Source: Rhamnusium bicolor
Lineage: Eukaryota > Arthropoda > Insecta > Coleoptera > Cerambycidae
Direction: 5' to 3'
Assembly: GCA_029963845.1 (NCBI GenBank)
Contig: JANEYF010000382.1
Span: 623,001 to 687,000 of the forward strand
DNA length: 64,000 nucleotides
The translations under genes were made by a program, and so were the position numbers. Shown here in pieces: positions 22,552-33,434 of the stretch (its first letter is position 1; each line of letters opens with the position of its first letter). The notes under the pieces are model-generated. The model was given only the letters and a program-made list of their open reading frames with translations, was not told the origin of the DNA and did no database searches.

Positions 22552-22620
22552 CGACGTTTCGCAATAATTTATTTCATTTTTCAGGACACTGAAATAAATC
22601 ACAATGGTCATTTTGCGAGG
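22552..22620 (-). repeat. 68-bp insertion with hammerhead-like GAAACGTCG motif
   Basis: Read on the minus strand the segment contains CCTGAAAAATGAAATAAATT, a short stem and then GCGAAACGTCGAC. It interrupts the left arm of an inverted repeat whose right arm (26,024-26,101) lacks it. The same order (TTGAAAAA, stem, GAAACGT) occurs in the palindrome at 59.1-59.4 kb. Confidence 0.4.
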
Positions 22621-23002
22621 AAAAAACATGTACATATAAATAAATTATATAATTTTACCAATTTATTATCACATAATGGTGATTAATTAATAATTTGTAC
22701 ATATGCGCAATATTCATTGAAAAAGAAAAATTAAATTAAAATGGGGAAAAGTAATGTAATTTAAAAAATGTTAAAACAGAATTAGTAGCTAAATAATATG
22801 ACATTTTTATTTACTTATTTATTTTTTGGTAAAAGCATCATAAAGTTACAAAAGCATATTAATTACGTATTATGATTGTTGCGTAATTATACAAATTTTA
22901 ATATACTCTATCTGTGATAATTAGAGTTGGCAAGTCGTGCGGCTATTCAGTGGTGCAAACAGCAGGTAGATAGATATCTGGTGAGGCAATTACCGGCCGG
23001 CG

Positions 23003-24389
23003 CACAGTGGACGGAAACGCCGAAAAGCTGGCCAAAATATAAAGGCATTGAGCTATTTTACTGAAATTGTGCATACAGGGGTTTTTGTGTCGCTGATCAA
23101 AAATCCGAAGTTGAATTTTGAAAAAAACAAAATGGCGGCCATGAAATCCCCCCAAAACATACCAAAAATCGCCAATTATCGCTGCATCTTTACAAAACTT
23201 TGTATACAGTTTTTTTGGATCGCTGATGAAGAATCCATATAGAATTTCAAAAAAATTACGGTCAAAAATATATACATAGTTCAAAAATTATTATTGAATT
23301 GAAGCGAATTTTCATGCGTTTCATTTGTTTCGGGAATATTAGGATCTGAGGAATGGAATAAAAATGTGTAATGACTTTGAAAATTAATTTTATTCAATTA
23401 CTATCTGAATTACATTCATCGTCCTCTTCGTCGTTTTCACTGTGTAATACACAATTTGTATCGCCTTCCGCAACGGAGAGTGGATCAATTCTATCGCATC
23501 AGAAGACAATGAATGTAACTTTTTTCTTAGGAAGTTTTCGCAAACTAGAAATAATTGGATCTGAAGTTATTAAAAGCCTGCGAAAAACGTCCTCTACGTT
23601 TTTGTGTCGGTCACATTTCCTTGCAAAATTCACTCATAAACAGTATAGATTTACTGTATATCAGCGATACTCTACAGTTAATAAAATGTATTCTCTCTAT
23701 TTTTCAGTTAGTATTTTCGGTTTAGTGAAACATTATTTCACTGTTATTGACGTAGAAAACATTAATGTTGTGCAAAATTGACGTTTCATGAGAACGCATT
23801 CAAAAGGAGCCCACTTTATGGTGCACGAATGTGCATGCATCCGTGCATTCGCGCACAATTTGGTCAATATCTCGCAAAGATGCAAAAAGATGCAGCTAAT
23901 TTTTTATACACTTTCGAAAAAATGTTCATTGAACACATTCCAATAAGTTTCAAGACCAACCATCACCAACCGCGTAACTTATGGCTTTTTTTGTGGAGTT
24001 TATGAATCGTTGCATGTACAAAAATGCACTCCACTTCGATAATTATTTACTAATTACCATATAAATAAACTGATCTGATATTGAGATATTTTAATTGTAC
24101 TTACTTTCTGATGCAGAATCCATTTTTATGACACAGAAAACTGCACTTTGAGAATTTTTACGCTGCAGACAAAATTTATCGATTTTTGAAGCGTTGAGAG
24201 CTGCCGAAGTGACGCGCTGAACGGTCGCACAATAAGTAATTTCCTCGCTCAGGTAGTGAACCCGGACCGGTATTAACGGTCGTTTCTAGTGCTAGGGGTA
24301 CCACTACAACAATTTAAAACGTTTCCATTTCAAAAGAAATCTTCATTTTTTTAATTTTGGCCAGCTTTTTGGCGTTTCCGTCCACTGTG
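23003..24389. mobile_element. DNA element with RSS-like CACAGTG termini and 5-bp CGGCG duplication (Transib-like candidate)
   Basis: The ends are inverted repeats of about 36 bp with one mismatch, beginning CACAGTGGACGGAAACGCC and continuing AAAAGCTGGCCAAAAT. They are flanked by a 5-bp duplication CGGCG (22,998-23,002; 24,390-24,394). Transib transposons make 5-bp GC-rich duplications and have a CAC-AxTG heptamer at their ends, the relation that links them to RAG recombination signals. The 1,387-bp interior encodes no recognisable intact transposase, only a broken minus-strand C-terminus, so the element is probably non-autonomous. Assignment to Transib is inference from the ends. Confidence 0.65.
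23394..23640 (-). pseudogene. remnant of a transposase-like C-terminus with acidic tail
   Basis: A minus-strand frame gives NVEDVFRRLLITSDPIISSL and RKLPKKK. After a frameshift it reads LHSLSSDAIELI, and after another SVAEGDTNCVLHSENDEEDD, ending CNSDSN and TGA at 23,394. The mix of a basic patch and a strongly acidic end is protein-like and lies wholly inside the RSS-like element. I cannot name the family with confidence. It may be the decayed 3' part of that element's own transposase. Confidence 0.4.
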
Positions 24390-24546
24390 CGGCGGACAAA
24401 TCGAAGCGAGTCGCGAGACTAGTCCGTTGTTGTATGTCGTAGTGTTTACACGCTAATTTATTTCGCTCCGTTGTATTTTATGTTGTTGTATTATTGATAA
24501 TTTTATTTGTTGTATTTTATTGCTGATATTAATTTAATAATAAAAT

Positions 24547-25809
24547 ATGTCAGACGTGTGCACGGGTAAAAAACTGCCATACGTTGACAAAGTGAATAAA
24601 TTTATCATCAGTGAATTCCCGGATTTATTCTATAATAGTACTAAAATAATTTGTAAGGAGAACGACACAGACCTGATGTGCTGGGATAGATATGATTGTA
24701 GACGTCACGTAAATACAGCATAAAACTAAAAAAAATCGCATGCCTTCGAAAACACAGCTTATGTCCGATTTACTGTTAATACTGATTGCCTGTGATGTTC
24801 CACTACATACTCAATAAATAACCATTTCAGGAGTTCTGGAATAAATCATATCTGTATTAAAAAATGCACGACTGTGGTTGTGTTGACGAGATGACAGATC
24901 GTAAAACATTGTAAATGTTATAGTACGTCTGCTGGACCCTCTTAAACCGACATTTCCACTATTATTAGCTAGCAAAAGACTAACTGAGTGTACTGGCAAA
25001 TCAATTACGCGGGTGGTGCTGGAGACGTTAGAAAAATTTAATCTGTCAACAAGTCAAGTGTTGGTTTGTGACCGATGGTGCCGCGACAATGCGTTTGGTA
25101 GGCTGTTCTCCTCAAGAACACGGTTGTAGGTTGGTACATGTTTTACATCTTGTGACAAACTATTCGACAAGGTTTTCCAGAGGGAGATGCATTAATTGCA
25201 AGTACAAAAAAAAGGGTTCTTAAATCTCCTAAACATCTTCGCGCATTTCACAGCAAATGACCCGGTATTCCCAAACCACCACAGCCGATTCTTACACATT
25301 GGGGAACATGGTTGAAGGTAGCTTTTTATTATGATGAATATTTACAATAAATAAAAACTGTGATACTACAATTCAATCCGGAGGAGGCTGCAGCTATTAA
25401 GGAGAGCCAGACAAAATTCGAAGATATTTTCGTTAAAACAGCTCTAAAAACTATTCACAAGAACTATAAAAGACTACATGACGCCATAAAAGACTTACAA
25501 AACAGTGCGTCGTCGTTAGTGGAGTCACTGCAAATAGTGGACGAAGTAAATCGACTATTACACTCTATAGGTGAAGCAAAAAATGAACTCGTCAGAAAAA
25601 AGCTCGCACGTGTGTTAAAGCAAGACACCGATTTTTCCAGATTAAGACAAATTTGTAGTGGTACTGATGGTGCAACCCCAGATACGTTAAGTGCGTTCAA
25701 AGACTATTTTAAGTATGCCTGTATTACGTCAATAGATGTCGAATGGTCGTCTCAAAATATATGCATATTTTTTCACCACAGTGAACATCACTCACGGAGA
25801 CAACCGTAG
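24547..25809 (+). pseudogene. hAT transposase, degenerate (CGGBP1-like N-terminus)
   Basis: The ATG at 24,547 begins MSDVCTGKKLPYVDKVNKFI, then SEFPDLFYN and a CX-type zinc-finger remnant (IICKENDTDLMC, DRYDCRRHV), the DNA-binding start of CGGBP1-like hAT proteins. The central part (24,760-25,330) is riddled with stops but keeps VTDGAAT and LTHWGTWLK. From 25,360 a long open part with LQIVDEVNRLLHSIGEAKNE leads to DYFKYACITSIDVEWS, equivalent to the conserved hAT C-terminal SVDVERSFS segment, with Arg changed to Trp. A second copy of the N-terminus lies at 54.3-54.5 kb. Confidence 0.72.
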
Positions 25810-26355
25810 ATACATTTATTATACATACATACCTGATGCTGCAAAGTTTTTACAGATCTTCTCCAGTTTGTGATAACCAAGCTAGTTCATTAAGTTAGTT
25901 AAGAGGGTAAGTTGTGCATATATTGTTATAAACAGTTAATTGCGTTTGTTACTAGTTAATATCTGTTATTACGCTTATTATGATGCGGACGCCTCTGTCT
26001 TGCCGCACATTCTGCCAACTCTAGTGATAATAAATTGTTAAAATTGTATAATTTATTTTTATATGTACGTTTTTTAAAACACAGTTTGTTGTTTTAATTA
26101 ACCCAGATACAGCCGAAATTATTTTTTTTTTGAAAATGCAATTTTTTTTCTCTTAAGCTAGATTCTTGACACATTCATGATCAACTTTTACTAAGAAAAT
26201 TTTTTTGATTTCTCAACGGTTTTTGTAGTAGTCCCCATCCTTTATAAAGGACAGTGGCATAATACAGGGAATTAATTAAACGTTAATTGCGAAATAAAAG
26301 ATAACTTTTTGTACATATATAAATTTTATTTTATTGTAGTAACCATATAAATAAA

Positions 26356-28316
26356 CTAACTCGTATGATATTCCAGAAAACAGTATTTAGGATGAAGACC
26401 TACATCACATTTGCTACAACGGAATTGAACTTTCTTGTGACATTGCCTACACCTGATCTGGTTATCTTGGTAAACAACTAAATGATCTCTACCATCATAT
26501 CTTGAATGTCCCTTATCATGAGCACTTGCTCGCACAGGTCCTCGCTTTGTAGTTTTTTTATGAATTTCTAATATACCCATTGCGAGCGCCCGACAAAAAG
26601 TATACTGGTCGTTTTTACCACCATCCAGACGATGAAGATTCCATTAGTTATTTATTGCCATATCCAATCCTTGGCTAAGACATGGTAAATACCATTTTTT
26701 CCCTCTTACGCTTACTCGGTATAAGCTTATGTTTTGATCTGCACGATCACCCCCCCCTCATATTTTGATTATATTTTTTTTATCAGCTGTGGTTGAGGGA
26801 CGGCTACTTTCTTTTTTTCTTTTTGTGAAAACCTAGACACATTTACTGTTGGTAGAACTGCTTCACTATTTGAACAAATGGTCACAATGTTATTGTCATT
26901 CCAACGACAGACAACGATGTTTTCACTTTTTTCTGTTGCAAATTCAAAAGTTCCTCTTTCTTGTTTTTTAAAATCTTGACCACTCTTTACTATAGGTACA
27001 GGTAACCTATTCTCCCTGACAGTGCCGGTTGCCTTTATTCCTCTGTCTCGAAGTATTGTGATTAAATCCCATGACATGAAAAAATTGTCAAAAAAAAGTG
27101 AAAAGGTAATCGACCTTTTTCTGAAATAATTTTATCTGCAAAAGTGAGAACAACGCTGGCACCTAATCCCAAATCCTTGTATCTATCTTCCAAAACAGTC
27201 GACGCACCTTGATACGGTTCGAACCATTCTATATAGCCTTTTTGGTTCGTACCCATCCAAAACTTGTACCCCCATCTAATCGGTTTTCCTCTAATAAATT
27301 GCTTCGAACCATGTCTTCCAAAATATGGGGTCATTGATTCGTCGATAATATGGTGTTCTTGTAATGGGGCATGTTCTATGAATTTCTCATTTAGATGTAT
27401 CAAAAAGGGTCTGATTTTTTGAAAATTTGTCATTCATTACCAAGTTATTGTTATCATTACAATGCAAATTTTGCATGATGTAGTTGAAACGGTTTCTTGA
27501 AATGGCTTCTGTTATAATCTTATGATTGGCATCGGAAGAGCTCTCCCAATACAAGGATCGCCTTGAGACACTGGTGTAGCCACTATAAATAAGCACCCCA
27601 AAAAAACATTTTATTTCGTCCACAGTTATATCACCCTGTCTGTTATGTTGGATCGCATACAGGTTGGTATAGTCTGTAATCATTTGCCATAAAGATTCGT
27701 CAACAAAAAAGATAAAAAATCTCTAAAGGTGTTCGATGATTTTTCGCTCCAAGCTCTTTTTGCCAGTCCGGTAGTTTACGCACAATGTTTTCCTGCACCC
27801 AATCACTCTTTTTTTGTTTCTTTTTGTATTTACAAAACTGTGCCAACGGAACACTGTCATCACTATCACTATCTGAAAGTAAAATGTTGATGATTTTGCT
27901 GTCGGTTCTAAACGTTGCCTCAGCTTGAGAATTCAAAACGGACCCCGGTAAATTATCCATGACAACATTGTCATTCATCACCAGAGTTTTCATCAGTGAC
28001 GTCGTCATTAGCGTTGATTGGCGGAAAAAGTACTACTGCATCTGGCAACCTATTTTCATCATCAATATATTCCACTTCTTCCAATAACTCGTTGAGAGTG
28101 AGAGTTTTCTTCCAATAACTGAAAAAAACAGTACATTATGCCACTGGCCTTTTAAAAGGACACTAACTTTTATAAGCTTATTTCAAAACATACAACCATC
28201 ATAAACTTTTTTTGATATTTATATCCTAAAGTTAGGACTTCACTAATTAGTTTTTGCTTGGCTAGTCAATGCAATTTTATGAAATAAAGAATTATATCTT
28301 ACCTTAGATTACTCAT
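26356..28316 (-). pseudogene. piggyBac transposase (DDE_Tnp_1_7), two exons, frameshifted
   Basis: Exon 1 is only 14 nt (28,303-28,316, ATGAGTAATCTAAG). A 184-bp GT-AG intron (28,119-28,302) joins it to exon 2, giving the piggyBac-type start MSNLSYWKKTLTLNELL. An acidic N-terminal region with LPDAVVLFPPINANDDV follows. The core shows HHIIDESMTPYFGRHG (first Asp), FDNFFMSWD across a frameshift in a T run near 27,080 (second Asp), and GDRADQNISLYR (third Asp). The C-terminal cysteine domain is RCRQCHKKVQFRCSKCDVGL, ending at TAG 26,356. At least four frameshifts and one stop (TAA near 26,648) inactivate it, although all catalytic Asp codons remain. Confidence 0.87.
28119..28302 (-). other. intron after the 14-nt first coding exon of piggyBac
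   Basis: The donor is CTAAG|gtaag and the acceptor gtttttttcag|TTATTGG, with a good polypyrimidine run. Splicing creates the codon AGT across the junction and produces a family-typical N-terminus, which supports the model strongly. Confidence 0.7.
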
Positions 28317-28524
28317 AGCGGGACGAAAAAAAAACGCATCAAATGTAAACAACCACTATATCTGAACGAAAACAAATAAATGACTACACGCGCTGCAAAC
28401 ATGTGCTAAATAGTTGACAGAAACAAGAATTCGTGGCGCCATCTAAACTCTAGAGGTAAAAGCAGTAAATAATCATAGGTTTTTGAAGCGACTTTTTTAA
28501 AGGACAGTCGCCGTATCTGGGTAA

Positions 28525-29639
28525 TGTCTCAAGCCAACTAAGTTTGTAAAAATAAAAGTTTCACTTTACAGATGGTTGAGTGGTTGTTTCACATTCTTTT
28601 TTTTAATATTATAGTAATAGGCTGTACATAGTAAATGTTCACGTTATGAAAACAATTTTAAAGTCTGTTCATATAAGTTTTGCAGCGTTAGCCAGGATAG
28701 GGAACAAAATGCGCGCAGATGATTGGTGGAGACTGCAGCCAGATATACACAAGTGCAAAGTTCCGATAGCGGTTAAATCAATTTTCATAGTTTATTTTAT
28801 TTCATACGCATCGGTAGTAGTTAGACGTTTGTAGATTGTGTTTTTATAAATTGAATTGTGTTTTCGACGATTAATATTAATATTTAAGTATTAAACCTAA
28901 TTGTTAATAATGACCAATATATTCCTTTAACTTTACCTAAAAATAATATGTGTTATATTTAAGATAGACGGTCGACAAAGGGTCGCTCTGCAAGCCCAGG
29001 TAAACAGTTTTTTATGTGCTCATATGAATGAACGCAGTATAATATAGTGTATATTTTAATCACTTTTTTACACAGGTCAGTTCAAAATGCAGCATATTGC
29101 TTTAGTTTAAGATAGAGAGAAACATCACATTATTTAAAGCAGAAGTATGAAAATTGTGCAGCAAAAAAATTGGTCCGCTCTAAAGCAGGTAGAATTTTAA
29201 ATTGTTTTATTTTCTGACATTATTTCTTATGGGTACACAAAATAAAAAGTAATGGAAATTTTTGGCTTTCTTATAGCTAAATCGAAATTTTTTATTAAAT
29301 TAGGATGTTCTTATTTCGGCGTAACCAGTCATTTTAGTTTTTTATTCAAAACTTTAAAGACAATATGTCCATTTTATTTTTGTTATTTTGTTTCTTTCCA
29401 CTGCTAACCAATATAAGGCATTTCTTGTTATTGTAAATAAATGTACGTATGTTCACTCTGTTGAAATATTTTTCCACTGAGTCAATAAATCTAAAAGACA
29501 TTTATCTTAATTCTAATGCCTTGAAATATTTTTTACGCCTGGTAATAAATAAGTAACCCAGCATGATATATTTATTACGCCTGGAAATAAGCAATTTACA
29601 ATACACTCGCTAATTTGCCCATTGTAAATCGGGCTCACT
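28525..29639. other. intergenic; carries a 32-bp conserved motif
   Basis: No gene is seen. A 32-bp motif at 28,970-29,001 (GGTCGACAAAGGGTCGCTCT, then GCAAGCCCAGGT) recurs with one change at 42,364-42,395 in otherwise unrelated sequence. Confidence 0.4.
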
Positions 29640-29650
29640 AAGTCCAACCC

Positions 29651-31398
29651 TGGTTATGGATCAGCTCCTAGCACAACTGGAACAGCGAGGAATATATGCG
29701 CAAGGATATGCAGACGACGTCACAATCCTAGCAGTGGGAAATTTTGAGAGCGTTGCATCAGAAATGATGCAAAGAGCTCTCAATACGGTAGATCGATGGT
29801 GCACACAGGAAGGGCTTTCTGTTAATCCAGGAAAGACCACGGTGGTGACTTTCACAAGGAAAGAAAACTCCAAAACCTGAGAAAACTATATCTTCGGGGA
29901 AAAGAACTACAGGTGAGCAATGAAGTCAAATATTTGGGACTAACCTTAGATACCAAGCTTAACTTCAAAGCTCACATAGACAAAGTGACAATCAAAGCCA
30001 CGCGGGCCTTATGGACCTGCAGAAGCATGGTGGGCAAGAGCTGGGGACTTCAACCAAAAATGGTGCACTGGTTGTACCAAAGGGTCGTCGTACCAATAAT
30101 AACCTACGCCTCCCTGATCTGGTGGCACAAGGCCGGAAAAGGAGAGGCGATGAGAAAACTAGGCAAGTTGCAAAGACTTGCATGTCTAGGGATCACGGGA
30201 GCAATGTCAACAACGCCGACCGCAGCCTTGGAAATACTGCTAGGCCTACCTCCACTACACCTAGTGGTGGAGAATGAGGCACTAATGGCAGCATACAGGC
30301 TGGAAACAACTGGGTATGGGACCATCTCAAGGAGAGGATACCATACTGAAGTATTCCAATATGTAGGAAAAAATCGGCTACTCGATATGAAGTCAGACAG
30401 AATCAGCACAACCTACAACTTCACAAAAACTTTCAGGGTAAAAATACCTGAAAGGGATGGAGAAGGAGGCAGGATGCAGAGACAACAAAATGACACCATC
30501 TGGTATACTGACGGATCAAAAACGTCAAGCAGTACCGGAGCAGGAGTTGCGGGAGAACAACCAGGGACAGACAGCCTGAACCTCGGAAGTATCGCAACAG
30601 TGTTCCAAGCCGAAATCGCAGCAATAGACGTCTGTGCACAAGAAATGATACGGAGAGCATACAAATATAAGAGAATCCGCATCATCACTGACAGCCAAGC
30701 AGCCCTCAGAGCTCTGGAAGCAGTAGAAATACGATCTAAAACAGTAAAAGACTGCCTGGAGTCCCTGGAGAAACTTACAGAATACAACAGTGTACTGGAG
30801 TGGACACGAGGACACCAGGGAAATACGGGAAACGAAAAAGCAGACATGCATGCTAGCCAGAAAAGGCGCTAAATCAATTCTAACAGGTCCCGAACCGACC
30901 TGCGGGGTATCTTACAGCACCGCGAAAGGATCGGTAAAGGAACTGTTAAGACAGAAACACTACTGGCACTGGATAGAGATACCGGGAATGAGGCAGTCAC
31001 GCTTGTTCATCGGAGAAATATCTAGAGCAAGGACCAACGAAATGCTAAAGCTGAGCAGAAAACAGCTGAGGTGTGCAGTGGGAATATTAACAGGACACTG
31101 CACACTAAACAAACACCTAACCAATATAAGGGTGAAGGACAATCCAGATTGCAGGATGTGTGGTGAAGAGGAAGATACTCCCCACCACATCTTATGCGAA
31201 TGCCCAGCCCTAACGGCAATGAGACTAACACACTTCGAGGGACCACTTTTAACCCCGGAAGAGATAGCCAGAGCTCCCATAAACTGTATACTCGCCTTCT
31301 GGAATAGAACGGGTCTTATGGAGTAATGAGACTATGGGGTACAATAAGCTTAAGCGTCAGTACAGCGGGTAGTCAAAACCGCAACCCGTAAGGAAAAA
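29651..31398 (+). mobile_element. I-type LINE with RNase H, 5'-truncated
   Basis: The insertion is flanked by an 11-bp duplication AAGTCCAACCC (29,640-29,650; 31,399-31,409). The right copy follows a short A-rich tail. Only the last third of ORF2 and a short 3' UTR are present, so reverse transcription stopped early. The sequence is less AT-rich than the flanks and only mildly decayed, which suggests a fairly recent insertion. Confidence 0.88.
29656..31326 (+). pseudogene. LINE ORF2: RT C-terminal half, RNase H, zinc-knuckle end
   Basis: The reading starts inside the reverse transcriptase at GYADDVTILAVG, the catalytic YADD box, and continues with EVKYLGLTLDTKLNFKAHI and a thumb region. RNase H follows with its acidic set in WYTDGSKT, VFQAEIAAID and RIITDSQAALRALEA, and the His/Asp in WTRGHQGNTGNEKAD. 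The C-terminus has CRMCGEEEDTPHHILCECPA, a CCHC-like knuckle found in I/R1-group LINEs. It ends with a TAA near 31,324. Two frameshifts (about 29,860 and 30,843) break the ORF. Confidence 0.87.
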
Positions 31399-31409
31399 AA
31401 GTCCAACCC

Positions 31410-32035
31410 ACCACTGCAAAGTTTAAATGAACAGACTATATATACTTATTGACTTAGCGAGACAGTAACATAATTCTGAATTTGAAAAATAAACAGAAAT
31501 TTCATTAATTGGTTTTATGTCTCTGCTTATACCTCGTTTATAAAATAAAAATTAACACCTTTTAGATATAGCGTGAGATAATAATAAAGTTGCTCTTCTA
31601 TCATAAAACACAAAGAATTATTCACCCTAATTGAATAATGACTGCCTCTGTTTAGTATAATAAATGTGAAAATTGAATTTTTTCAATTACCATTATCTAA
31701 ACACGAAAACTAAGAGAAGTAAATGTATTCCAACAATTTTTTAGACATTGCTTTATAATGTCATTTTATTAGATACGCCTTTCCCATACTTTTTTACGGT
31801 AGTAATTTGAAATGTAAATGTTTTCAAAAAAATCTTACCTTTAACGAGGCAATAATTTCTCATACGAGTTACGTTTCTAATTACTGTATTTGTAGGCTTT
31901 GTACATTTAGCGGCATAGTAACAGAGTATTTTATTTAACAGCACTTTCTAATGAAAATGATTAGAGATCTAAAAATGACAACCAAAAATAAAAAAAAAGG
32001 TGCTCTAGCTAATTTCCCAGAGGACCAACCGGTTG
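31410..32035. other. intergenic, no supported feature
   Basis: AT-rich sequence with no recognisable protein, repeat or RNA gene. Confidence 0.4.
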
Positions 32036-32039
32036 CTAA

Positions 32040-32275
32040 AACATTGGATTTGTTCATTGCTTTGGTGTATCATTAGGCTTGGAACTTTAAAATCTTATCC
32101 AGTCTAGACTTGCCAATAGAATTTAAATTCACAGCTGGAGTTCCTCAAGGCAGTACCTTAAGGCCAATTCTTTTTCTCATATTTATCAGCGATCCTCAAA
32201 CCTACTTGAAAATAATAAATGATTTTATTTGCTGATAACATCAGTGACAGACAATTAGTATTTACTATAACTAAT
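32040..32275 (+). pseudogene. reverse transcriptase fragment of a non-LTR element
   Basis: A frame reads AGVPQGSTLRPILFLIFISD, the strongly conserved GVPQGS box of LINE reverse transcriptases. After a break it reads ILFADNISD, corresponding to the FADD box with the second catalytic Asp changed to Asn. Nothing further of the element is recognised. It is an old fragment of a jockey/CR1-like LINE. Confidence 0.6.
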
Positions 32276-33338
32276 AGCTCTTTCTTCACCACATTTTTCT
32301 CAAAAACTTTTTGTTTCTCTGAAAGCCGCCAAACAATTTCAACTTTTCGTCAAGAACTTGTTCCTAATTTTACAATTCTTCTCGAGTAGTAATTAACTCT
32401 CCCAATTACTATTACTGAGCAGAGCGGAATAAGTTCCATAATTATCCAAAATAATCATCAAAAACATCTCTGCACCTCAAAGTTAATGTGTATTAAGTCA
32501 CCAAATAGCAATTGCTCAGGAGGGCGAGAAAATGTTTACAAATCACGTAAATGAAATATATCTCGAAGATGCAGTAACTTAGGGACCTAGAATTTCGTTT
32601 ATGTGATTATGAGGAAGTCGACATTTTTTCCAGTGGTCAAGTATGTTATTATGTTGTATACTGCTAATAACTCATTTTCAGAAAAAAAAATTAGTACAGT
32701 TCTGTATTAATATCTTTGAGGTACTCTTCAGCACCATTTCATTGAAATTCTAATAAACCTTCTCAACAGTCAACAGTACCAATATCAGTTCATTAATCGG
32801 CGAAGTTTTCCCGGTGGTGATTTTATTCCTGTAGACAAACCTTCTAGATAAGCCTGACGAGTATTTTTAAAGTTTTTAGGTCTTTTCCCGGTTAAAGGTG
32901 ATTTTTTGTATTTTTACGCCCAGTTAAGGTCCATTTCTTGCAAAGTTTTTCACCATTTCTTTCTACTTAATTGAGGATCTTCTTTAAGTTCACTTAGAAT
33001 CTTGTTTAGGATTTACATTTCTCTGTTGAAGTTTATTTTAAATACAATAAATCAACTGTTCTTCTCATTTCATCTGTTGTCTCCATCTAACTATATTCTT
33101 TCTTCCTGGAGATGGTGTTATACGATTTATTACTCTATGAATAAGAAATATTTGTTGTATAATTTTTATTTAGTGCTATTTTAATTTGTTATTATTCTGT
33201 TTTTCTTTTACTTCCTCACCCCTCAAAGTGAGGAAGATATGTATTAGTGAAAAAAAATTTTGAAAATTTTTATTGCATTTCTGGACGAATCTCGACGAAT
33301 TATGACGATACACAAAATTTCAGACGACAGAAAAAATT
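32276..33338. other. intergenic, no supported feature
   Basis: AT-rich sequence with no supported gene. The last part (33,220-33,338) leads into a TG-rich microsatellite. Confidence 0.4.
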
Positions 33339-33432
33339 GTCTGTCTGTGTGTCGTGTGTGTGTGTCTGTGTGTTTGTGTGTCTGTGTGTGTCTGTGTGAG
33401 GGTGCGTGCTAACGTGCGTGCGTGCGAGTGCG
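33339..33432. repeat. TG-rich microsatellite
   Basis: Imperfect (TGTG/TCTG)n followed by GTGCGTGCG units. It abuts the broken 3' end of the Crypton recombinase. Confidence 0.85.
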
Positions 33433-33434
33433 AT

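Larger units (their letters stand above)
21890..22913. other. intergenic with inverted-repeat remnants
   Basis: No complete gene. The stretch 22,512-22,680 is an inverted copy of 26,024-26,101, interrupted by a 68-bp segment (about 22,552-22,620). The hAT at 22,922-26,023 therefore lies between two arms of an older element. A splice-bounded mini-exon candidate on the minus strand is listed separately. Confidence 0.45.
22922..26023 (+). mobile_element. hAT transposon (degenerate), split by an RSS-like element
   Basis: A perfect 8-bp duplication GTGATAAT (22,914-22,921; 26,024-26,031) flanks ends reading TAGAGTTGGCAAG and, on the right, TGCCAACTCTA. Both features are typical of hAT. The inner terminal sequence GTGCGGC is also shared. 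The transposase remnant reads rightward from 24,547. An independent 1.39-kb element inserted only 75 bp inside the left end. The hAT is old: its ORF has many stops. It appears to sit in a still older inverted-repeat element. Confidence 0.85.
26102..28521 (-). mobile_element. piggyBac transposon
   Basis: The left end is CCCAGATACAGCCG directly after the canonical TTAA (26,098-26,101). The right end is the inverted CGCCGTATCTGGG followed by TAA, one base short of TTAA. A subterminal AAAGGACAGT repeat appears near both ends (26,246 and 28,498). The interior encodes one spliced, frameshifted transposase on the minus strand. Length 2,420 bp. Confidence 0.88.

Noticed and set aside
23371..24005. 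136- and 75-codon plus-strand frames in the RSS-like element
   Set aside because: They show no known motif and partly oppose a better protein-like frame on the minus strand with an acidic end.
29661..31280. Several long minus-strand frames across the I-type LINE
   Set aside because: They are antisense shadows of the reverse transcriptase and RNase H frames.
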